Assembly: GCA_030141585.1 (NCBI GenBank)
Contig: JAQIFP010000011.1
Span: 1-64,000 of the forward strand
Direction: 5' to 3'
Origin: Ophryocystis elektroscirrha
Lineage: Eukaryota > Apicomplexa > Conoidasida > Neogregarinorida > Ophryocystidae
DNA length: 64,000 nucleotides
Position 1 is the stretch's first letter. Every line of letters begins with the position of its first letter. This document shows positions 24,196-37,307 of this stretch, piece after piece. Both the position numbers and the translations under genes were made by a program. A model generated the notes under the pieces. It was given only the letters and a program-made list of their open reading frames with translations. It was not told where the DNA came from and ran no database searches.

Positions 24196-26090
24196 TTAAA
24201 ATTTTGTATTTCTTTCTAATAATATAATAACTTCACAATGGTAAGTGTGGGGAAACATATCAATCGATATAACTTGCTTGGGTATGAATGGATTGCTACA
24301 AATTTTTGAAGGACTGCATAACCTTTATAAATATGTAAATACATGTTATTATCTTACGTAACAGCATTTTTTATGAATGAGTCAAAATTGCAAGATACAT
24401 AAACAATTCGATCTACAACCATCAAATTGATCTATATAATTATTTACTTATATTAGAACAATTTAATAAGCATCTTAATACGATAGGATCTATAATAATT
24501 TAAATTGAATGTATTTTTACGTAGTCCTCCACGTGCAGGGTCTACAACGGCTACCGCATTATCATCTGGGTTCATTTGAGAAACTATTAAAGGAAGCGCA
24601 TTTTCCGCTTTATCCGCAATAAATTCAATATCTGAAAACCCATTTGCAATAGCGTTCCTTTCAGCGTCTTTTATGGATTCTACATTAATGTCTACGCCCA
24701 CACATCTTGGCATTTTTTGTCTTCTTTGCTTCAAAAGATTATACAGAGAAATGATTATTGAACCTGTAATTATTATCTATTATAACTTATATTATTTACA
24801 TATAGATATTGACTGACTCTATTATTATATACATATCAATATTATTAATTTTTATTATATATTATTATATATTAATATACATTATTATAAATTATTATAT
24901 ATTAATATACATTATTATATATTATCATATATTATTATATATAATTTTATATTATTATATATTGATATATAATATTATATATCATCACATTTTGTTATAT
25001 ATTATTATATACATATAAATATTTAACTTAAATCAATTATATTGTGAAGAATCAATTAGAGAAGTAAAAGATTTACATTTATTACTATATAAAGATCATT
25101 TAATTAATCAATATAAATAAAGATTTGAATTTCATCAATTGATTACACGCATTACATAGCATATATATATAAGATTATATATTGTCGGAATTTTTGTATT
25201 TGCAAGTACATGTATATAAGATATGTGTAGTTAACCTGTGCCGCAGCATACATCAAGAAGAACATTTTCTGTTGTTATGTTTAGCAGTTCATAAATTTTA
25301 TTATATAAAATAGAACACGCATCCAAGTTTACCTGATTCTATGTCGAAATCTATTCAATTACTTGAAAGAAACTTGAAGGATGTATTTGGAAATTAAGCC
25401 CTAATAACTTGTGTGTCAAATATGGTTCTCCATATATCTGAAAATGTGTATAGGAAATAAGATCATACAAGTTCATAAGGATTTTCAAAAACGTCTGAAA
25501 TTTCTGTCCTCTAAAATAATCATATGTAATAAATAATAGTATACGTAGTTCATATATATGGAAGTTATTTTTTTTTTTGAATACAGGTTTTTTGTTAAGG
25601 AAGATACCAATAAACGATTGATACTTTCATTTTTTTCGTAAACTTGTATAGCAACCATAATATCTGTGTCTGATTCTCTAACTAGAAGCAACCTCCAAAA
25701 ACCTGTGATACTATTTTGCCATTAGTTATTTACCTTTATGACTGCGTCTAGAGTAAACAGGGAAAGATTTAATGTTATCCACAACAACTCTCTATTTGAA
25801 TACCGTATAACGGATTTTACGAACATACTTGAACAGCGTATACAACTTCTTGTATAGAATTTGATACGTGCAGTAAACCAAAACAGGATGCCACTATAGG
25901 CTCATAATTTACTGTTTTTTTAACGAAGCCAATCTAAGTATAAGTCTGCAACTTTTTCCATACTGTAATATCCAACTCAGTTGGGTCATCGTTTGTGAAA
26001 CCTATTGTGAACTCGCATTTATTTCTGTACGCAGATAGTTTGGGTGGGGAAATCAAATTATTAACCTACATTTTAATTTTATGGCGTAAA

Positions 26091-26134
<44 letters not shown>

Positions 26135-27928
26135 TTTTATTTGCATCTTATCAAATTTTTGTCGAAAAAATGAATGACTTAATTACACAAAATATTTTGC
26201 AAGTAAATTTGAATATATTGTATAAAATAGATTATAAATTATATAAAATAGTTATATTCATATTAAGTAGCGTTAAGGTTTTATTTTGATTTTTTGAATC
26301 TATTTTATTTAATGTTTTTTTTAAGAGATACAAACATATCTATGTAAAATAAAATAAAAATATATATTTTGATTGTTTTTTAGTATTTATATTATTGTTA
26401 TAGATTTATATGTTATTTTATTGAAAGGTGAAATTAAAGCTTACAAATAAATCAGAATCTAGTATAAGCTTTGGATCCTTGATCCAGTCCGGTAAAATAT
26501 CAGTATTTGGAACATTTACGTTTTTGATTGTATTTTGAACTATGTGTTCATTCCATGTGCCAGTTACAAATTGATACTTCAATGAAGCAATAAGTTTTTT
26601 GAGGCATGTCTAATTTTGTCAGCAATTTAGACATTTTATTCACTTTTATGTAATCTTTTTTAATTTGAACTTGAACTGGGTATGCATAGCTATTTGTCAC
26701 TTAGAATTTGTTCATTATTACCAAGATAATGGAATTGTTTTTTCGCTTATGGTTGAAAAAGATTTTCTGTAAATAAAATAAACAAGTTTATTTTTTTGAT
26801 ACTTCTGTCTCAAATCAAGAAGGAACGGGATTTTATATTTTGGAATGGAGTCAATTGTATAACCTTTATAGTGCTCTAAATAATTAGTTCTTATAAGAAA
26901 TTAATTAAAGTAAGCTAAATTAAATATAGCTATTTATCGATATATATATATATATCGATAAATAGCTATATGTATATATAGCAAGCAAAATACATTTTTT
27001 TTGGTACTATTCACAAGACATAGAGATATTTCATCTTATTTTATTTGTTGTTTGACTTCCTTTAATTTATATGTGTTGTTAAAAAAAGATAGATAGGTTT
27101 ATAATAATTAACCTATATATATAATATATAGGTTAATATTAGTATAATAATAATATATAATAAATATATAATAAAATAGCAAATCTCGATATAATAATTA
27201 ATATGTAAAAAAAATGTATTCTCATATGTATATATATATTATATTTTATTCATATTTGTATATGTAAACATATTATTATTTATACATATGTATATACAGA
27301 CATAGGCATATCTCTAAATTATTTGATATATAGCCATATATATCTATATATTATACGTGAAAATAAATATGTGTATTTATATTAGCATAGAAAAATATAA
27401 TTCATTTATTATATATATACACTTCAGTAATACTTAATATTGAACAATTCAATTAAGTATCTAGTATGCGACATATGAGTTGTACTATAGATTCAGTATA
27501 ATTATAAAACTATAACTTGATTATCTGTTAATTTGTTCATAAAATAGAAGGAAAGGAAAAATACCTTTGTTATTTATCATTGGTGCATCAGATATGCGGG
27601 CTGATACTTTGCTTAGTCGAAAGGGAAGTTTAGGCTGATTATTGCTTCCATTATAGACATTGATATTTTTTAAGAATTTTTGAAGTTCTTCGTTACTTTT
27701 AAAATGACTAATAAATACGTACATTAGAACAGCTAAGCTTACAGAATACCAGTGCGTTTTTTTGAGTCTAAATCTATCAGAATCTTGCTATCTAAGTCTA
27801 GTAATCGTTTAATTGCAAAATTACTCACGTGGCTCTAATATTTTAGAGAGTTTTTTTGCAGATAATTTAGAGTACAAAAATATTTTAAGTTTAAGAGCAT
27901 GAAAGTCTTGTTTTTTATTAGAACACAT
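24196..27928 (-). CDS. TRMT2A: tRNA (uracil-5-)-methyltransferase, TRMT2A/Trm2 type
   Basis: A minus-strand gene of roughly a dozen exons, from ATG 27928 to TAA 24196. An N-terminal RRM-like region (KLKIFLYSKLSAKKL, MYVFISHFKSNEELQKFL) precedes a linker (IPLSCYAYPVQVQIKKDYIK) and the TrmA core, as in TRMT2A. Core motifs are LSAYRNKCEFTIGF, NFQIHPSSFFQVN, the SAM site VLLDVCCGTGSI, VGVDINVESI, VVDPARGGLHPIVL, the catalytic-cysteine motif RIVYVSCNF and the C-terminal DMFPHTYHCEVIILLER. The enzyme makes m5U54 in tRNA with S-adenosylmethionine. One junction near 27564 does not match in phase, so a micro-exon may be missing. A 17-nt intron at 27733-27749 keeps the RRM frame. The large intron at about 26790-27563 is full of AT palindromes. 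Confidence 0.9.
26923..26970. repeat. 48-bp perfect AT palindrome in an intron
   Basis: Bases 26923-26970 form a perfect inverted repeat around a TA run, with arms containing ATAGCTATTTATCGAT. It lies in a large intron of the tRNA methyltransferase gene. A second palindrome of 31 bp at 27107-27137 (arms ATTAACCTATATAT) lies in the same intron. Both could extrude as hairpins in DNA or fold in pre-mRNA. Confidence 0.85.
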
Positions 27929-28242
27929 GGGAAATTCTAAAATAACCGAAACGGTTCATAAAGATGCAATTTAGTTGTAAATATTATTACTAGCAATTTA
28001 TTTATTTATTAAAAATATGATAATTTGTATTATATACTATTAATTGTAATAACATATTTTATTTGATGTTTTGTCAAATTTATGCAAATTGTGCTATATA
28101 AATTTTCAAAAATTATAATTTTCGAAAATTTAAGTAAAAAGGGAGTTATAAATTTTAAATTAAAAGATACATGCTTAAACTTATTTATTTTCTTACAAAC
28201 AATTAACTTTGTTCAAAGTTATCCTGGTTTCCCAATCTGGAA

Positions 28243-30145
28243 ATGGCTCAGCGTAATTTAGTACAAGAGCCTCCGTTTACTTTAAAAAACGGGTTTCTGC
28301 CCCGAGGGTGTTCAATAGAAGAAATTCGAAATGTGTTTAAAAAATGTACTTATTTTTTTGTAGTAATAAACTAGTTTAGTTGGTGCATTACATGGTGAAG
28401 GTGTTCGTGTTGGAATGAACTATAAAGATAATCATTTTTTTATCGATTTTGAAACACCCGAAGGTGCACTTAAGGCATATGATGTATGTTTAGCACATTT
28501 TAATGATGAATATATAGCATGACGGGCGGTCATTAATTTGCATTTTTGCAAATATGTTGAATCATGCTTTTCTGACTTATTATAATAAGTATATTTGTAT
28601 AAAATTGAACCATTCGTAGTTTATCATTTACTAATCTTTGCTATATCAATTTTAATAAACTTTAATACAATATTTACGCTATTTCTCCAAAACTTCCTAG
28701 TGTTCATATACTTGTTAGACTATTCAATTTAATAAAGTGATGCCGATATATATATACATACATATATGAGTTAATATTACAAAAGTAACTTATTCTTTCT
28801 TTAATTAATATTTTTATAGATGTAGATATCTTTTTATTTATATATCTCTAAAATTAATTATTTATTTTAGTTCGGTATCTAATATGTTTGTATATATTGA
28901 AGTTTTTTTTTCATAAAAATATATTAAATATAAATTAATATAGATTTTTTTAAGATATTGAACTTTAAAACAATGCAGCTAAAAAAATTATATCTAGACA
29001 TGCATTGGGATTGGAAATACTCCAATTTTATTCAATTAGATGCAAAATTAAAATTTCATGCAATTTTTATATTCCTTGGAATAAATGATTTGTAGGCTCT
29101 AAATGGAAGTAAGTGCATATTATTGGATCCTCTTAAGAAGCTATCTTTGTCTTACACGTCACAAACACAACTAAAATTAATAGCATTAAAACTATTAGAT
29201 CCAATGAAAAATAAAATAGTTATGCCTAAGCGAATGCCTCCTGGACCGGTTCTACCGCCTGCACAAAAACAACTGGGATTATCTTCCAAAACTTTATCTG
29301 GTAATCAAAATGGGTTGAAACCATTGGGTTCAAAATTGAAAAAAACCTCTGATTTTTATGACAAAGTATTGAAAAAACTTCAGCTGTCGAGTATTCCTAA
29401 AGAACCGGTTCCACAAGAGTTAAAACAAGTGGCAAAAATTGGTATAAGAATAATTGTGTACAATTATTGTGTTTAAATAACCAAAAAAAAAAATTAGGTA
29501 TAATTAATAGTATACAATTAATATATTCGAATTAGTATAAAAAAAAAATGATTACAAAAATATAATTTTATATTAAGAAAATTCGCTTAAAATTTTACAG
29601 TTGCGGATATTCCAGATACTGCCGCTGATGCAGAACAACTTAGCATAGACGAAACCGAGCTATTTAATAGAAAATTTGCCCAAACAGAGGCCGTTAATAG
29701 TCAAAAGCTTAAAGAGGTCGTAAATGAAGATTTTAAGCTTCATAAAATGGAACCAGTCAACAAAGAAGTTGAGGCTGTTAAATCGATTGCAAAAAAACGT
29801 ATTTTACCATCTGAAAGTTTGAAGCAATCCAAAAAAGTTGTAAAAAAAGAAAAAGACTCTTTTACGGATTTGATAAGTGAGCCCGCTGTGTCGATAGAGA
29901 CCGAGCAACAGCGTTTATTAAACATAACAGAAATTCCTATGACAGATTTGCTAAAAGTAACAGTCCAGCAACAAAGAGATTTGGCCATCAATTCAGGCTT
30001 ATTTGTGTTAATAAAAAACCCCTTTGTAATAAAGTTAGATAATTTTGTAAATAGCACAGTCGCTACCGCTTCAAAAACTTTACTACCTAGTATTATTCCC
30101 GTATTAGCTATGAGTGAAAACCAAAGTCTTCTTATTCAAAAATAA
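28243..30145 (+). CDS. RRM-domain protein of unknown role, four exons
   Basis: The ATG at 28243 opens MAQRNLVQEPPFTLKNGFLP. An RRM-like domain follows: CSIEEIRNVFKKFGALHGEG, then VRVGMNYKDNHFFIDFETPE and ALKAYDALNG. The first junction is a 34-nt intron at about 28347-28380; the others (about 28483-29096 and 29442-29601) also match in phase. The remaining 260 residues are Lys/Pro/Leu-rich and charged without a second domain (MPPGPVLPPAQKQ; SIAKKRILPSESLKQSKKVV). They end FVLIKNPFVIKLDNFVN and a short Leu/Ser tail at 30145. The RNP motifs are weakly conserved, so it may bind protein instead of RNA. It could act in mRNA processing. Exact orthology is unknown. Confidence 0.65.
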
Positions 30146-30327
30146 TACTATTTAATTGAAGACTATATATATATATATAACTGTCAAAACGTAAAAAAAA
30201 AAGTTCCGAGGTTCATTTTCAAGGATATATATGCGGTTGACCAGTACTTTTTTTTTTCTTTTTTTATACCACATTTATTTATTGTTCCCAATTCTGTCTT
30301 GAATATCTTCCCTTAATGTTCCTCTTA

Positions 30328-31624
30328 TTAATCTTCTAGAGGTTCCTCCAAATCATTTTCTATAAGTTCCTCTAATTCACCTTCTAAAAGTTCTTCTAAT
30401 TCATCCTCTAGAAAATCTTCCAAGTCATCTTCTAAAGGTTCCTCCAATTCATCTTCCAAAGAATCTTCTAATCCATCTTCTACAGGTTTCTTTAGTTCAT
30501 GTCCTAAAAGTTCTTCCATTTCATCTTCTAAAGAATCCTCCAATTCCTCTCCTAAAGTTTTTTCCAAGTCTTCCGCAGAAAATTCTTCTGAGTCCCTTTC
30601 TAAAGGCTGTCCTTCTGGGTTTTGTTGCAATGATTCCGCTCGTGGGTTTTCTAGTTTTTTTTCTAAAGGGGTTTTCAAGTCTTTTCCTCGAGCATTTTTT
30701 AGATTTGATTCCAACGCATTCTTTTGGTCTTCACTCGATATATTTTCAATGTCTTCTTCGGGAGATTCCGAAGAGCAATTTTTGATATTCTTTTGATCTT
30801 TTAAAAATTCTTCCAAGTCATCATCGAGGATTTCTTCCAATGGCTCTTGCTCTAAATTTTTAAGATCTTCCTCGACGAAGTCCTCTCTTGTATCTGTGAT
30901 TCCGTTTTCGAGAGAAATGTAATCTTCTTTCCTGACTTTGCCTCCATGTGAGAACGGCATAGAGGAGGGAAATGCAGTCTCATTGGAATCTATTTTTAAA
31001 AGATGCTCTGTTTCAATTTGTTTATCATTGTTTCGTGAAAAAGACAAATCATCATCGCCAGAATCATTAAGAAAATCGTTATTATCATCGTCCAAAAACT
31101 TATCAAACTCTTCTGTATCCTCATCTCGGAATAAACCTTTTTTCAGTTTTTTTGGGAAAGGTTCAAAATTTTCCGATACGGAATATTTGTCAGGAGGTGG
31201 ATAATTCGCTTTTTTGGCTTCCATAATACCTTTTTTCTTCGTATTTGGTTTATATCCATGGTTGGGTTTATTTGATTCAATATTGGATGCTGATGGTGGT
31301 GATGCTGGTTTATCAGAGATTTCGGGTAACTCGTCGGCATTTTCTGTATTTGCCGCTAAACAAGCGTCTATCCATTCACTATATATATCTATAGGCTCGG
31401 AAAGTCGATTAACTGGGCTCGTGTAATGAGCAGAACAAACTCGACACCATAAATTTGCAATTTTCGTTTTTTGATTTCTAAATATAAATATATATATATC
31501 TTTACAATGAGTACATTTTTATATTTATGGTTTTCGAGTTACTACAAAAAGGACAATTGAATTCATGATCTAGCTTTAAAACAGGCTTTTTGTGAATAAT
31601 TTTGCGTGATTTTCTTTTACCCAT
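30328..31624 (-). CDS. ELOF1: Transcription elongation factor ELOF1/Elf1 with long acidic C-terminal extension
   Basis: Two exons are joined by a 37-nt intron near 31478-31514. The first 80 residues are a clear Elf1 zinc-ribbon protein: basic start MGKRKSRKIIHKKP, first zinc knuckle FNCPFC, second WCRVC, and the family signature RLSEPIDIYSEWIDACLAAN. ELOF1 travels with RNA polymerase II, aids elongation through chromatin and supports transcription-coupled repair. Usual family members are about 80-145 aa. Here the protein continues for some 330 residues: a Pro/Ser linker, a basic patch (FPKKLKKGLF) and then an extreme Glu/Asp/Leu-rich tail built from 7-8 residue repeats such as LEDELEELLEGE. 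The acidic tail could serve as a histone-binding segment, but this is inference. Confidence 0.92.
30330..30600 (-). repeat. Degenerate acidic-heptad coding repeat
   Basis: The last 90 or so codons of the ELOF1-like gene are diverged in-frame repeats of about 8 codons with the pattern LE-(E/D)-(E/D/P)-L-(E/L)-(D/E)-(E/D). The regular leucine spacing predicts a long acidic helix. Confidence 0.75.
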
Positions 31625-32679
31625 TGGACTCAATTGACATTAGTCCCTGAATGTCACTCTCATCTACAAAATTTAGTTCACTTCAATGTCTCCAAGTGTT
31701 TTTATTAGTGAAAAACTATTTTTATAGCGTTTTCATGAACAAAAATATCTTTTACACTGTTATAATTCAATTATAACTTGTATAATAAACATTAATTATA
31801 ACGTTATTAGTAATACAAGATTTACTATGCAAAATTTATTAAGCATATATATAGCATATATAAACCATATTTATGAGATATATGTAGTATATATGCGCCA
31901 TATATACACAGTGTATATAGAGTATATATGGCATATATATAAAGTATATATAGCATATACATGATGTAAATATGGCATATACATAGGATATATATAGGAT
32001 GTATATAGCATACATATAGCATATATATAGCATATATATAGCATATATATAGCATATATATAGCATATATATAGCATANNNNNNNNNNNNNNNNNNNNNN
32101 NNNNNNNNNNNNNNNNNNNNNNNNNNNNNNNNNNNNNNNNNNNNNNNNNNNNNNNNNNNNNNNNNNNNNNNNNNNNNNTATATAGCATATATATAGCATA
32201 TATATAGCATATATATAGCATATATATAGCATATATATATTATATATATAGCATATATATAGCATATATATAGCATATATATAGCATATATATAGCATAT
32301 ATATAGCATATATATATTATATATATAGCATATATATAGCATATATATAGCATATATATAGCATATATATAGCATATATATATTATATATATAGCATATA
32401 TATAGCATATATATAAAATATTTATATTAATTGATATATCAGTTCTATTATCAGATTAACTATACCCATATTGATAAATGTAGAATAATTATGATGGAGA
32501 GATTTAAGCATTCATAAAAGTAAAAAACATAACAAATATATGATTTACAAGCCAACTCTTATATTACATATTTGTTTTATGTATGTAATTAAATAGTAAT
32601 AAACCTTACTGGTAGTTTTAGATAATTGAAATTAAACATAGCTGAAGTTTCCGGTACGCGACATGGATCGTATTTAACG
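31625..32679. other. Divergent intergenic region with microsatellite
   Basis: The spacer between the divergent ELOF1 and CDC45 genes is about 1.05 kb. The first 180 bp and last 260 bp are ordinary AT-rich sequence where both promoters should lie. The middle is the 11-bp array listed separately. Confidence 0.6.
31845..32415. repeat. 11-bp tandem repeat (ATATATAGCAT) with 100-N gap
   Basis: Dozens of copies of the 11-bp unit ATATATAGCAT. Copies are nearly exact at 32030-32410 and diverged at 31845-32030. A run of exactly 100 N at 32079-32178 interrupts the array, so its real length is unknown. Because 11 is not a multiple of 3, all three minus-strand frames stay open and read as Tyr/Ile/Cys repeats. 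These are not genes. Confidence 0.93.
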
Positions 32680-35600
32680 ATGCTTGAATCGTTAAATACG
32701 TTAGAAACTACTGAATTTATAAAAGAGTTGTTATTAACAGCACAGTCTTCCCAAAAGGGCTTTACAGACTTTACAATTGTCGCAGCGGCTGACCCTGATT
32801 CTACATGTGCTGTTTATTTATTACAAGTATTTTAATAAACTATAAATATATATATAGACGGCTTTATTATCTCGTATAGGATTTCAATTTAGACTAATTG
32901 TTGTTTCTTGCTACTCCCACCTACGGCAAGCTTTTGCTGTAGAAGAAACATACGGGAACTCATCTGTTTTTTTTAAGGTCGCTATATATATATATATATG
33001 TATATAATATACTCAAAAAAAATTGAAGATTTAATGAATACTTAGTATTATGCTTTTTGATGTCAATATTAATTTATTCCTATATATAAATTTGTATATC
33101 ATATATGCCATATAGTACTTTATAATCATTCAAAAATCATGCATATAAGAATTTGGCGAATAACATGCATAAAAAATATACTAATTTGTATAAGTACGTA
33201 TGCGTTATTAAAATGCCTTTATCAAACCTTAAGGCAATAATTAGTGACTCTATGTTCAAATGAAATACATTTAATTTTAAGTTTTCAAAATGAGCTAGAT
33301 CAGTTAATAATGGTACTTAAAAAATAACCTCGACGCTGTACATATAACTTTTAATAGAGTTTCTGCTTCATATTCATCAACATTGGAGGACGCCAAGATG
33401 TTCGTGAAGCTATGGGAAAATTCAGTGATAAGAAACTGTTCATTATTGATTCTCATCGCCCAATATCTTCAAGATATTGTTTGAATCCATCTATGGTATA
33501 AAACTGCTAAAATCACATCAATACAGTCAATTGTCATCGTTATGTCTTCGAAAGAAATGGAGACTGTAGAGAAAGAGTTAAAAAAATTAAGAAACGAAAC
33601 CGATGATGAATTAGAGGAAGATGAAGTTATCGAAAAAATGTCCGTCAATTACTATGGCGAATATTATACACAACCCGTCTCTATAACAGTATATGAAGCT
33701 CTTAAGGCACAAAACTTATTAGGTGCTAACTCATACTTGTAAGTTACATTTATTGCAATAGCTTATAATTTTTATGCAGTGTTGCTTCTGCTGGTTTAGG
33801 TGTATGCACTTTATTAGGCACTTTGCACATTTGGGCATACGTATCTTTCATAAAAGATGTCATTGAGGATTATAATAGAGCTAAGAAGCGGTAAGATAAT
33901 ATTTCCGTAAATGTGATGGTTATGGTTTTTTAATTGTGTAAACTATGAACTCTGAAAAATAACAACTGTAATATTTCAGTTATCATAAATATACAATATT
34001 GTTAGTTATATATATACATATATATACATAATATACATATATATACATATATATACATATATATATGAGTTTATAGATTCTTGCATAGATACATATTTAT
34101 ATACATAGATAGATATATATTTATGTACATACATAACTACCTATATATATAAATATATACATATTTACAGATATAAATATATACGCATATATATAATGTA
34201 ATCCAAGTATTGTTTTTATATATGAAAAGTATAAAAGATATATTTAATACTGGTTATTTTATCAGCAGTAATATATAAAATGTATATCTTTTATTTCAAT
34301 GGCATATAATTTAAATATGCTGAATAGTTGAAGTGCACATTAATGCTCTTAGTTTTTCCCAGGATAATCGTGATTTTGAGCGCCAATGTCACGAAGATAA
34401 TGAAATTGTGATAACTCTATTAAGATTCAACAATTTGCAAGATGCTATTTTAAATTCCTCTATATTTTTATTCACACAATCTGTGCGTTCTGCGACAATT
34501 GATATCCTGCATCGTCAACTCGCGAGAATGAGAGTTCAATTAGGATTAGAAGAGGTAATTAAAAAGATATACATATTAGAAATGTGTAAGACAGCTCGGA
34601 TTGTTTAAATTTGTAGAAAGACTGGATTGAGCATTTTCGTCTTTTATCAGTAAGATAAGCAAGTTCCATCGAAACTTATTATTAGCCTCAAGAGCGAAAC
34701 CGTGTATTGTACACTGCTTTGCCGTAAGTTACAATTATCTCATTAAAAATTAATCTATGTATATATTACAATTTATAAAGTTAATCTGACTTTTATGTAA
34801 ATTTGTATTAGCTCATGAATATATATATTGGTAATAAAACATATATATATATGTACATATATGTATACATATGTATATCTGTATTTTTATATGTATATAT
34901 ATATGTTCATATATATATATATATATGTTAGTATATATAATTAATATCTATCTATTACATACATTTATATATATTTATAGAAATATGCATTATACTGGCT
35001 AACATATATACGTATTTAGTATCCTGTGAATTGTGTTTATAATATTGTTACTTTTTTGTTGTTCAAAATTAAAATGAGCACACTATATAAAGTTAATTAA
35101 CAAGTTCTATAATATGTTTCACATAATTACGTGTTTCATTTTTTTTGAACTTAGAGCTTGTTTAGAGCAAGCAGTGATAGAGTCTAGAGAGAGCTCGAAA
35201 AAGCGATATAACGCAGAAGACGAAGATTTGACAGGTTTAATAACTGCACCAGCTTTGTTGTACGAGCTTCGTGCTGTTGGTCTGCCAAATTGGATATCTT
35301 CCCTGGATGCTGGATTTTTATGTTTAGCTTTATTAACTAGACCATTGCCAAGCAGTAATTCTCCTTTTTTTCTTAACTATCATTAGAGCGCGAAGACAAT
35401 GAAATAAAGTCAGCTCTTTTAAGCATGCTGGACTATAGTAACAAGTTTTATGACAGAAACTTTTTTGAAGTTTTAAATTTACTACAAAGGTAATTTAAGT
35501 GTCCAATATGATTTATTAGTTTTGAACAAAATAAAGTGTTTGACTACAATTATGTATTTGATGAGAATGAACTTTCCATGCATAGTTTATGGGGTAGACA

Positions 35601-36846
35601 TATCCCTATATCCCAGCCTCCCAATGAATTTATGGTTTGTCCTGACCCTAGTTCCTCTATCGCTACTCTTGCCAATATAGTCTTAGAATTACAATCCTCC
35701 TGTACAGACTTTGTAAGTAGTTTTAAATACAGTAATTATAATTTAACATATGGAAATGAGTCAATATCAATTTGTTGTTGATAAAACGAATAACTTAGCT
35801 GATAATAAATATTTATCGACCAATTATTTATAGATTTAATTTTATAATTATATCACTCCCGTTTGCTATACATACTGAAGATTATATATTACAATTAAAA
35901 AAATGTAAAAATATATTAATTTGTAGATCCGCAATTTGCTTAATTGGCGAAGACTTAAAAATACAGAACATCATCGTAAAGCAGCCAATAACATCGAAGG
36001 TTTTTTGGAGTTATCCATGCCTGATATTATCCTTCACCCATTATGGGTTAAGTACATAGCAAGTCTTATATCAAATTGTATAGCGGTATATATATATAAA
36101 ATAAACAAGGTTTGATATAGAGAGGTGTAGTTTCAGCATGTCCTAGTATTATACTTTTTCTAAGCTCTGATTCAGAAAACGAATACGGTATGGTACTTAC
36201 GCATAAGCCTGTGACCAATATTCGTAAAACAAGGTACGCGTTATTGGTAATACTCATTTGAATTAAGTATACTCGGAAATACTTTACAACAAAATCTTGA
36301 AGCTTTGAAAAGCAAAGGAATGTTAAACCATACTGTTCAAGATGGTAATTCATTTAAATTAATTAATATATTGATAATAATTGATTATTTTTTGGTATGT
36401 TTAGGGCTCGATGCCAGTATAGCGTACGTTCCCCGTGAAAAGTTGTATACTGTATTTACATCTTTGTTTCCACATATAGACTCTCAAAAAAAAAGTGAAT
36501 CTCCTTTAACTCCCTATGATGAATCAATTATTGAATCAGATGAAGATGTTTTGGAAGATATAGATCTGACTTCCGAAACATTGATTCCTAAAGAAAGTTC
36601 TTCTCCTAAACAACAATCGCCTCCTCCCAATGACAACGCTTCATCAAATGAAATAAGCGATGAAGCTAAAGAAGACAATTTGTCCTATATAACAGATGAA
36701 GAATCATTGTCTTCTTCAAACTCCAAGTCCACAATAACGTCCTCTGAAGACTCTCAAAGTCAATATCAAAATCCATACAAGTTTAAAGTTAGAAATAATA
36801 CAGAATCTATACACCACGATACACCTAGTAAACGTACAAAAAAATA
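32680..36846 (+). CDS. CDC45: Replication initiation factor CDC45, multi-exon
   Basis: About 15 exons give roughly 770 aa. CDC45 is the non-catalytic partner of MCM2-7 and GINS in the replicative CMG helicase. Diagnostic parts are the N-terminal DHH-like fold (TIVAAADPDSTCAVYLLQ, FRLIVVSCYSHLRQAF, IFINIGGRQDV, LFIIDSHRPIS), an acidic coiled insert (DELEEDEVIEK) and VNYYGEYYTQPVSITVYEAL. The central RFSQDNRDFERQ and LHRQLARMRVQLGL follow, and near the C-terminus MPDIILHPLWVKYIASLI and GNTLQQNLEALKSKGML. The ATG at 32680 places the start where the family begins. After the last conserved block comes a Ser/Asp/Glu-rich tail of about 120 residues ending in TPSKRTKK, which looks like a phosphorylation-rich region with a nuclear signal and is not usual in the family. 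Confidence 0.9.
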
Positions 36847-37307
36847 ATAAATTATAAGTTTTTATGTCTTTTTTGATGGGTGAGCTCTGCTTTATTATTG
36901 AAAACACTTAATTTTTACTACAAAAATCAGAATGAATATATTCTGCCCTATGCATAAAATATATATATATGTAGGTATTTTAACGCTACCATATAGCAAA
37001 GTGTGTCTAATAGCACATTCACAACATATATATGTGTTTATATATGTATATATATATATACATAGATATGTGTTTATATATGTATATATATTTGTATATT
37101 TATATGTATATATATGTATATATATATATGTATATATTTATATGCAATTTAGCGTATTTACAATTATATACACTTAAAGAATGTGTTCCTGAGTTTCTTT
37201 CAATATTTCTTATTATAAACAACTATTATAAATAATTGCTAAGAAAATAATTTTTTTATTACATCAACGTGTACCTACATTGGGACATATATTGCTGCCC
37301 TAAGTTA
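36847..37307. other. Intergenic with TA microsatellite
   Basis: About 460 bp between CDC45 and PA2G4, both on the plus strand. It contains TATATG-type microsatellites at 37020-37140. The PA2G4 promoter must be here, but I see no distinct motif. Confidence 0.6.

Noticed and set aside
24809..25018. Ile/Tyr-rich 69-residue plus-strand frame
   Set aside because: It is an ATT/TAT repeat inside a Trm2 intron on the opposite strand.
32079..32178. Biological meaning of the N runs (also 42305-42404 and 61537-61636)
   Set aside because: All three are exactly 100 N and lie in tandem arrays, so they are assembly gaps of arbitrary size.
31825..32408. Long minus-strand frames rich in Tyr/Ile/Cys
   Set aside because: They are translations of an 11-bp TA microsatellite in all three frames and span a 100-N gap; they are not proteins.
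36932..37235. Tyr/Ile/Val-rich frames
   Set aside because: They translate a TATATG microsatellite in the spacer between CDC45 and PA2G4.
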